From JBMOLK01 sp049325575 (lineage in GTDB: Bacteria > Bacillota > Clostridia > Acetivibrionales > Acetivibrionaceae), in contig JBMOLK010000287.1 in NCBI GenBank assembly GCA_049325575.1, positions 1 through 40,017 on the forward strand: a DNA stretch of 40,017 nucleotides, written 5' to 3'. The first letter of the stretch is position 1; each line of letters starts with the position of its first letter. Made by a program: the position numbers and the translations under genes. Below, piece after piece: positions 35,455 through 40,017 of the stretch. The notes beneath the pieces were generated by a model that saw only the letters and a list, made by a program, of their open reading frames with translations, searched no databases and had not been told where the DNA came from.

Positions 35455-36342
35455 TCATGAATATTTATTACGCTGTTTTTCCTTTAACATGACATGAAAC
35501 TCTATATACCTTTTGTATCTTTCCGGGTCCACACTCCCGTTTTCCACAGCAGCTTTAACGATGCAGCCAGGCTCACTTATATGGCTGCAGCCGGAAAATT
35601 TGCACTTGTCAATGTACTCCCTGAACTCGGGGTAATAATGCCCAAGTTCACCCGGTTCAATATCCGACAACTCCAAAGAACTAAACCCCGGTGTATCTAC
35701 AACAAAACCTCCGGATTTTAACTCAATAAGCTCGGCATGTCTTGTTGTATGCTTGCCGCGTTCTGTCCTATTACTTATATTACCTGTTTTCATAACATAT
35801 GAATCTAAAACTTTATTTAGAATTGTTGATTTTCCCACACCTGACTGTCCTGCAAACACAGTAGTCCTGCCCTTTAAAGCACTTTCGAGCCGATCAAACC
35901 CGGTATCTAGAACTGTGCTAAGAAGTATAATGTCAAATCCGGTATTCCTGTATGAATTGACTATCCTCTGGCGTTCATCCTTATTATCAAGGTCAATCTT
36001 ATTTATACAAATAATAGCACTTATTTTTTTACAATAAGCCGTAATAAGCAGCTTATCCAGTAGTAAGAAATCAGGTAAAGGTGATTTAACTGAAATGACT
36101 ATTGCAATTTGGTCTACATTTGCTACTGCAGGTCTTATTAGCTGTAAGTCCCTGGGAAAGATTTCTTCAACATATCCAATCTTCCCCTCACCATCTACAA
36201 TGGATATAGAAACTCTATCACCAGGTAATGGGGTTATGGAATCCTTACGGAACGCACCTCTTGCCTTGCACTCATATATTCCGTCCTCCGTCTTTACGTA
36301 GTAGAATCCCCCTATACCTTTAATGATTATCCCTGACGGCAA
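35455..36342 (-). CDS. rsgA: Ribosome small-subunit GTPase RsgA
   Basis: Circularly permuted GTPase that checks late maturation of the 30S subunit. The 295-residue product has an N-terminal OB fold (~1-70), G4 NKID at 114-117, then the P-loop GQSGVGKS at 165-172, switch residues GKHTTRHAEL, G3 DTPG at 216-219, and a C-terminal zinc site with Cys247, Cys252, His254 and Cys260. The start is TTG, eight bases after GAGGAGG. It follows prkC after 14 bases, a common arrangement in Firmicutes. Confidence 0.96.
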   Translation of the reverse strand: MPSGIIIKGIGGFYYVKTEDGIYECKARGAFRKDSITPLPGDRVSISIVDGEGKIGYVEEIFPRDLQLIRPAVANVDQIAIVISVKSPLPDFLLLDKLLITAYCKKISAIICINKIDLDNKDERQRIVNSYRNTGFDIILLSTVLDTGFDRLESALKGRTTVFAGQSGVGKSTILNKVLDSYVMKTGNISNRTERGKHTTRHAELIELKSGGFVVDTPGFSSLELSDIEPGELGHYYPEFREYIDKCKFSGCSHISEPGCIVKAAVENGSVDPERYKRYIEFHVMLKEKQRNKYS

Positions 36343-36356
36343 ACTTTATACCTCCT

Positions 36357-38282
36357 CTAGAATGTCTCGGTGAATTCTGAATGGAGCCTACTGTTAAGAT
36401 ACACCCTAACCAAAGTACTTCCACCATTTGGAACAGGTATGGAAATTGTTATCGGAAATTCGCTTTTCTTTCTAACCTCTCTGTACAGCTCCTGAACTTG
36501 ATTTGTGTCCGATCTTGTGATATTTACCAGTACTCTTATATATTCACCATACTCTATTGATTCGTCAAGATTTATAACTTCATTTGCAAGCTTTTCCTCC
36601 GGGCTGCTATTCTCAAAATAAATATTTACCGGAGTATCTTCGTTAACTTCTTTGCCTGCTTCAGGTTCCTGCCTTATTATCTTGTCAACAGCATAAGTCA
36701 TATCTTCAGGATATATTTTACCAACAGCCAAATTGGCGTTAGAAATCATACTTAGTGCCTGGCTTCGCTTTTTACCAACGAGATCTGGTACAATTGTAGT
36801 TTTTATTTCGGGCCCAATACTCACAAATATTTTTACAGTTGTATTAGGCTTTATCTGCTCATTTATATCTGGTTCAGTTCTAATGACCAGGCCCTTTGTA
36901 ACTGTTTCACTATATTCTTCTATTATCTCCGGTATAAGTCCCAGAGCTTTTATTTTCGACTCTGCCAATCTACTATCAATTCGCCTTAAGTCAGGTACTT
37001 TAACAAGTAAAGGCCCCTCACTAACATAAAACTCTATTGTATTATACCCTTCAGCTCCCGGTTTCAGCTTCTCTCCTTTTGCCCTGTTCTGAGAAATGAT
37101 CATATCCTTTGGAACTTCGTCGTCATATTTTCTTATATCTTTAGCTTCGATTTGAAATTGGGAAAGCATGCCCTTGACTTCATAAAAATTCTTTCCTGTG
37201 TAGTCGTCAACAATAAAGTCAACCGGTTTATTTATGAGCATGGGGTATACAATCCTTGAAGCCATAAATCCAATAACTGCAATTATAATTATTGACGTAG
37301 CCAAGGCAAGTATAGTAGTCATTTTATCCTTTTTCTTACGCATGCTTTCATCACCTGTCTTTTTGGACGGGTCCTTATCAAGAACAATTCCCTTACTACC
37401 TATTGAAGGAATCCTTACCGTAGGACTGTCTTCCATATTCTCACTTACAGAGAAATCTGTATTCGGTTCTCTAAGTACTGTATATAAATGCTCCAGAAGC
37501 TCTGTAGCTGTCTGGTACCTCTTGCTCTGATCCTTTTGGATAGCTCCCATAACAATACTGTTAACACCCTTTGGAATATCATTTTTAATGCTAACAGGCT
37601 CTTCGGGTTCATCCTGTATATGCTTTATAGCAACAGCAACCGGAGACTCTCCATTAAAAGGAAGCTTTCCGGTCAGAAGCTCATAGAGCACTATACCTAA
37701 AGAGTATAGGTCCGACTTTTCATCTGTAAATCCTCCCCTTGCCTGTTCTGGTGAGAAATAATGCACAGAGCCTATGGTACTGCCTGCCATAGTTATGGTA
37801 GATGAACTAACAGCTCTAGCTATACCAAAATCAGTAACCTTTGCTACGCCCTCTTTGGTAAACAAAATATTATGGGGCTTTATGTCCCTATGGACAATAT
37901 GATTCTTGTGTGCATGTTCAATAGCAAGGCATATCTGAATGGCAATGTTTACGGCTTCTTTCCAATCCAGCGCTCCCTGCTGCTCAATATATTGTTTTAG
38001 AGTAGCTCCATTTACATACTCCATCACAATGTAGTGTATATCACCTTCATGACCAACGTCATATATGGAAACAATATTGGGATGTGAAAGACTGGCTGCT
38101 GCCTGAGCTTCAATACGAAATCTCTTTACAAACTCTTCATCATTGGTAAACTCTGGCCTTAACACTTTCACTGCAACAAACCTGTTTAATAACTTGCATT
38201 TAGCTTTATATACAAGGGCCATTCCGCCCCCACCTATTTTTTCAATCAACTCATATCTATTTCCAAGGATTTGACCTATCAT
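36357..38282 (-). CDS. prkC: PASTA-domain Ser/Thr protein kinase PrkC
   Basis: Eukaryotic-type receptor kinase that senses muropeptides or lipid II and controls growth, cell wall and germination. In 641 residues: kinase domain ~10-270 with glycine loop IGGGGMALVYKA, Lys39, HRDIKPHN with Asp133, DFG with Asp151, and an activation loop with several Thr/Ser; one membrane helix ~320-345; three PASTA domains from ~350 to ~565; then a ~75-residue C-terminal domain. GAGGTG lies five bases before the ATG. The phosphatase gene is immediately upstream, so the pair is co-regulated. Confidence 0.96.
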   Translation of the reverse strand: MIGQILGNRYELIEKIGGGGMALVYKAKCKLLNRFVAVKVLRPEFTNDEEFVKRFRIEAQAAASLSHPNIVSIYDVGHEGDIHYIVMEYVNGATLKQYIEQQGALDWKEAVNIAIQICLAIEHAHKNHIVHRDIKPHNILFTKEGVAKVTDFGIARAVSSSTITMAGSTIGSVHYFSPEQARGGFTDEKSDLYSLGIVLYELLTGKLPFNGESPVAVAIKHIQDEPEEPVSIKNDIPKGVNSIVMGAIQKDQSKRYQTATELLEHLYTVLREPNTDFSVSENMEDSPTVRIPSIGSKGIVLDKDPSKKTGDESMRKKKDKMTTILALATSIIIIAVIGFMASRIVYPMLINKPVDFIVDDYTGKNFYEVKGMLSQFQIEAKDIRKYDDEVPKDMIISQNRAKGEKLKPGAEGYNTIEFYVSEGPLLVKVPDLRRIDSRLAESKIKALGLIPEIIEEYSETVTKGLVIRTEPDINEQIKPNTTVKIFVSIGPEIKTTIVPDLVGKKRSQALSMISNANLAVGKIYPEDMTYAVDKIIRQEPEAGKEVNEDTPVNIYFENSSPEEKLANEVINLDESIEYGEYIRVLVNITRSDTNQVQELYREVRKKSEFPITISIPVPNGGSTLVRVYLNSRLHSEFTETF

Positions 38283-38409
38283 ACCAGCACCTCAGCTTAT
38301 TATAGCATTTGCAATTTACATTTGACCATCAAACATTAATTATACCCACGATTTTACATATTATCAAGATTAAATAACAAAAAATATATCTTTGATAACA
38401 TGATAAGAA

Positions 38410-39144
38410 CTAACTGTTTTTTATAACAATAACGGTTATGTTATCGTCTCCACCCTTTTCGTTTGCCAGGCTTACAAGTTCTCTGCAAGCATCCTTCGGT
38501 TCCCCGTTACTACTTATTATTGCCAAAATTTCATCCTCTTTTAACATATTTGTCAGCCCATCAGTACACAAAACAAATATATCACCATCTTCAATGCCGA
38601 TAGAAAGAGTATCTACAAGGGCCTCTTCTTCACATCCCAGAGCCCTCGTTATTATATTCTTTTTCGGATGATTTTCAGCTTCCTCTCTTGTTAGAGAACC
38701 GTTCCTGACCAGTTCTTCAATATAGGAATGGTCAGTTGTCAAACGCTGGATTCTGCCTTCCCTTATCAAGTATACCCTACTGTCACCAATGTGTCCAATA
38801 TACAACACATTATTTAAAATGACTGACGCAATAAAAGTGGTGCCCATCCCAAAATTTTCCTGGGACTCTGCAGCCTTCAAAAAGACTGTCCTGTTTGCTT
38901 CTTCCATTAGCTTTTTGATACCGGATAAAGTATCTTCTTTAGAAAACATATCTGGATGTTTTAATACGTATTCTTCGGCAAACTCAACAGCCATTCTGCT
39001 TGCTACTTCTCCGGAACTATGTCCACCCATTCCGTCTGCAACAATAAAAGTATCCGGCACTCCTTGATGCCCTGCTATTATCTTGTAGCTGTCTTCATTC
39101 AATTCCCGTACCTTACCGCTGTCACTTTCCGCTGCGTATCTCAC
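38410..39144 (-). CDS. prpC: PP2C-type protein phosphatase PrpC/Stp
   Basis: Removes phosphate from PrkC and its substrates. The 244-residue PPM-family enzyme has RELNEDSY, the metal motif VADGMGGHSSGE with Asp37, HIGDSRVYLI, LTTDHSYIEELV, CTDGLTNML, and GGDDNITVIVI at the end, all core PP2C signatures. The start is GTG, seven bases after GGGGAG. It lies 81 bases from rlmN and 127 bases before prkC; the latter gap shows no clear element. Confidence 0.95.
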   Translation of the reverse strand: MRYAAESDSGKVRELNEDSYKIIAGHQGVPDTFIVADGMGGHSSGEVASRMAVEFAEEYVLKHPDMFSKEDTLSGIKKLMEEANRTVFLKAAESQENFGMGTTFIASVILNNVLYIGHIGDSRVYLIREGRIQRLTTDHSYIEELVRNGSLTREEAENHPKKNIITRALGCEEEALVDTLSIGIEDGDIFVLCTDGLTNMLKEDEILAIISSNGEPKDACRELVSLANEKGGDDNITVIVIKNS

Positions 39145-39225
39145 TATACCACTCCCCAGGTCAACTTAAAAAACTGTTGTATAGAAATAGTATCGTTTAC
39201 TTCCGTATCCAATATGAATCGAACA

Positions 39226-40017
39226 TTACTTAAGTACCAATCCAATATCATCCATAAGGCTCCTTCGAAGCTGTCCACATGCAGCATTTATATCACTTCC
39301 CAATTCGCGCCTTACCGTTGTTTCAATACCATAACTTTCAAGTATATCCTTGAATTTTTGAATCTTTTCCCTGGCGCTCTTTCTGTATCCTGTACTTGAT
39401 ACTGTATTCACAGGTATCAGGTTGACATGACACAGCATTCCTCTAATAAGCCTTGCCAATTCAACTGCATTGTCCTTTGAGTCATTTACACCATCTATTA
39501 AAGCATATTCAAAAGTAATGCGCCTATTAGTAGTCTCAGTATATATCTTACATGCTTCAACTATTTTGTCAATAGAATACCTTTTATTAATAGGCATAAT
39601 TTGCTCCCTTATGACATCATTTGGCGCATGAAGAGATATTGAAAGAGTTATGGGTATATTCTCTTCAGAGAGCTTTAAAATTTTTGGTACAAGACCACAG
39701 GTAGAAACAGAAATATGCCTTGCCCCAACATTCAAGCCTTCTTTGTGATTTACAAGCCGTAGAAACTTCACCATATTATCGTAGTTATCCAAAGGCTCTC
39801 CAATACCCATTATAACTATGTTTCCTACCCTGTTCCCAGCATCGTTCTGTATAGTCAGAACCTGGTCAAGCATTTCACCGGCACTGAGGCTTCGTACAAA
39901 GCCCGCACCTGTGGAAGCACAAAATCTGCATCCCATTTTACATCCTACCTGTGATGAAATGCATACACTAAAACCGTGCTGGTATTTCATTAATACACTT
40001 TCTATTATATTGCCGTC
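39226..40017 (-). CDS. rlmN: 23S rRNA/tRNA A2-methyltransferase RlmN (5' part outside window)
   Basis: Radical SAM enzyme that methylates C2 of A2503 in 23S rRNA and A37 in some tRNAs. The frame is open through the right edge; the visible 263 residues begin DGNIIESVLMKYQHGFSV, which is ~80-90 residues into a normal ~345-residue protein. The radical SAM cysteines are in GCKMGCRFCAS. Further motifs are NIVIMGIGEPLDNYDN, ISVSTCGLVPKI and NLIPVNTV. The C-terminal methyl-carrying Cys is in NAACGQLRR. It heads the visible rlmN-prpC-prkC-rsgA-rpe-thiN string. Confidence 0.95.
   Translation of the reverse strand, partial: DGNIIESVLMKYQHGFSVCISSQVGCKMGCRFCASTGAGFVRSLSAGEMLDQVLTIQNDAGNRVGNIVIMGIGEPLDNYDNMVKFLRLVNHKEGLNVGARHISVSTCGLVPKILKLSEENIPITLSISLHAPNDVIREQIMPINKRYSIDKIVEACKIYTETTNRRITFEYALIDGVNDSKDNAVELARLIRGMLCHVNLIPVNTVSSTGYRKSAREKIQKFKDILESYGIETTVRRELGSDINAACGQLRRSLMDDIGLVLK

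Noticed and set aside
35393..35458. Longer Rpe starting at ATG 35458
   Set aside because: Extra residues are not family-like, encode a hairpin, and no ribosome site precedes that ATG; TTG 35392 has GAGGAG at good spacing.

Overview
The window reads as AT-rich chromosomal DNA of a Gram-positive, cellulolytic clostridium. The evidence is a GH9-CBM3c cellulase ending in a type I dockerin (29.7-31.9 kb), a Firmicutes-type ftsQ/sbp/ftsA cluster, a MurT/GatD lipid II amidation pair, a PASTA kinase/PP2C pair, an RqcH/FbpA protein, and many TTG/GTG starts behind strong GGAGG-type ribosome sites. Acetivibrio/Ruminiclostridium-like cellulosome producers fit best; that is inference from gene content. 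No rRNA, tRNA or CRISPR array was recognised.

Layout: 0-3.7 kb (minus) is the end of a division/cell-wall cluster, murA'-ftsQ-sbp-ftsA. The murA copy has lost its first ~100 codons, and a near-consensus promoter sits exactly at the break. 3.8-6.0 kb (plus) is murT-gatD. 6.0-8.7 kb (minus) is a ~910-residue protein made almost wholly of TPRs. 9.0-13.1 kb (minus) is a lipoprotein gene followed upstream by an ECF sigma operon with the gene order of Bacillus sigY-yxlCDEFG, led by an ECF-type promoter. 13.2-14.4 kb (plus) is a serpin, convergent with a secreted caspase-like/double-kelch-propeller protein (14.4-17.1 kb, minus); a 36-bp perfect palindrome lies between them. 17.5-24.1 kb (minus) holds a two-P-loop ATPase, a chemoreceptor, a LysM/M14 peptidoglycan peptidase and a SpoVK/CbxX-type AAA+ protein. 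24.3-24.8 kb is the 3' half of a CE7 acetyl-xylan esterase gene. 24.9-29.1 kb (plus) is rqcH, an aminotransferase and an exported amidohydrolase, followed by the cellulase. 32.0-33.2 kb (minus) is a membrane-anchored foldase. 33.9-40.0 kb (minus) is the conserved rlmN-prpC-prkC-rsgA-rpe-thiN block.

The thiN gene is bracketed by two direct copies of a ~108-bp MITE-like element. One copy carries a second, unrelated MITE-like element inside it, and the other copy shows the matching empty site. The most interesting points are this nested-element arrangement, the murA truncation with its precisely placed promoter, and the serpin / caspase-like kelch neighbour pair. Genes were recognised by eye from motifs, without database searches.
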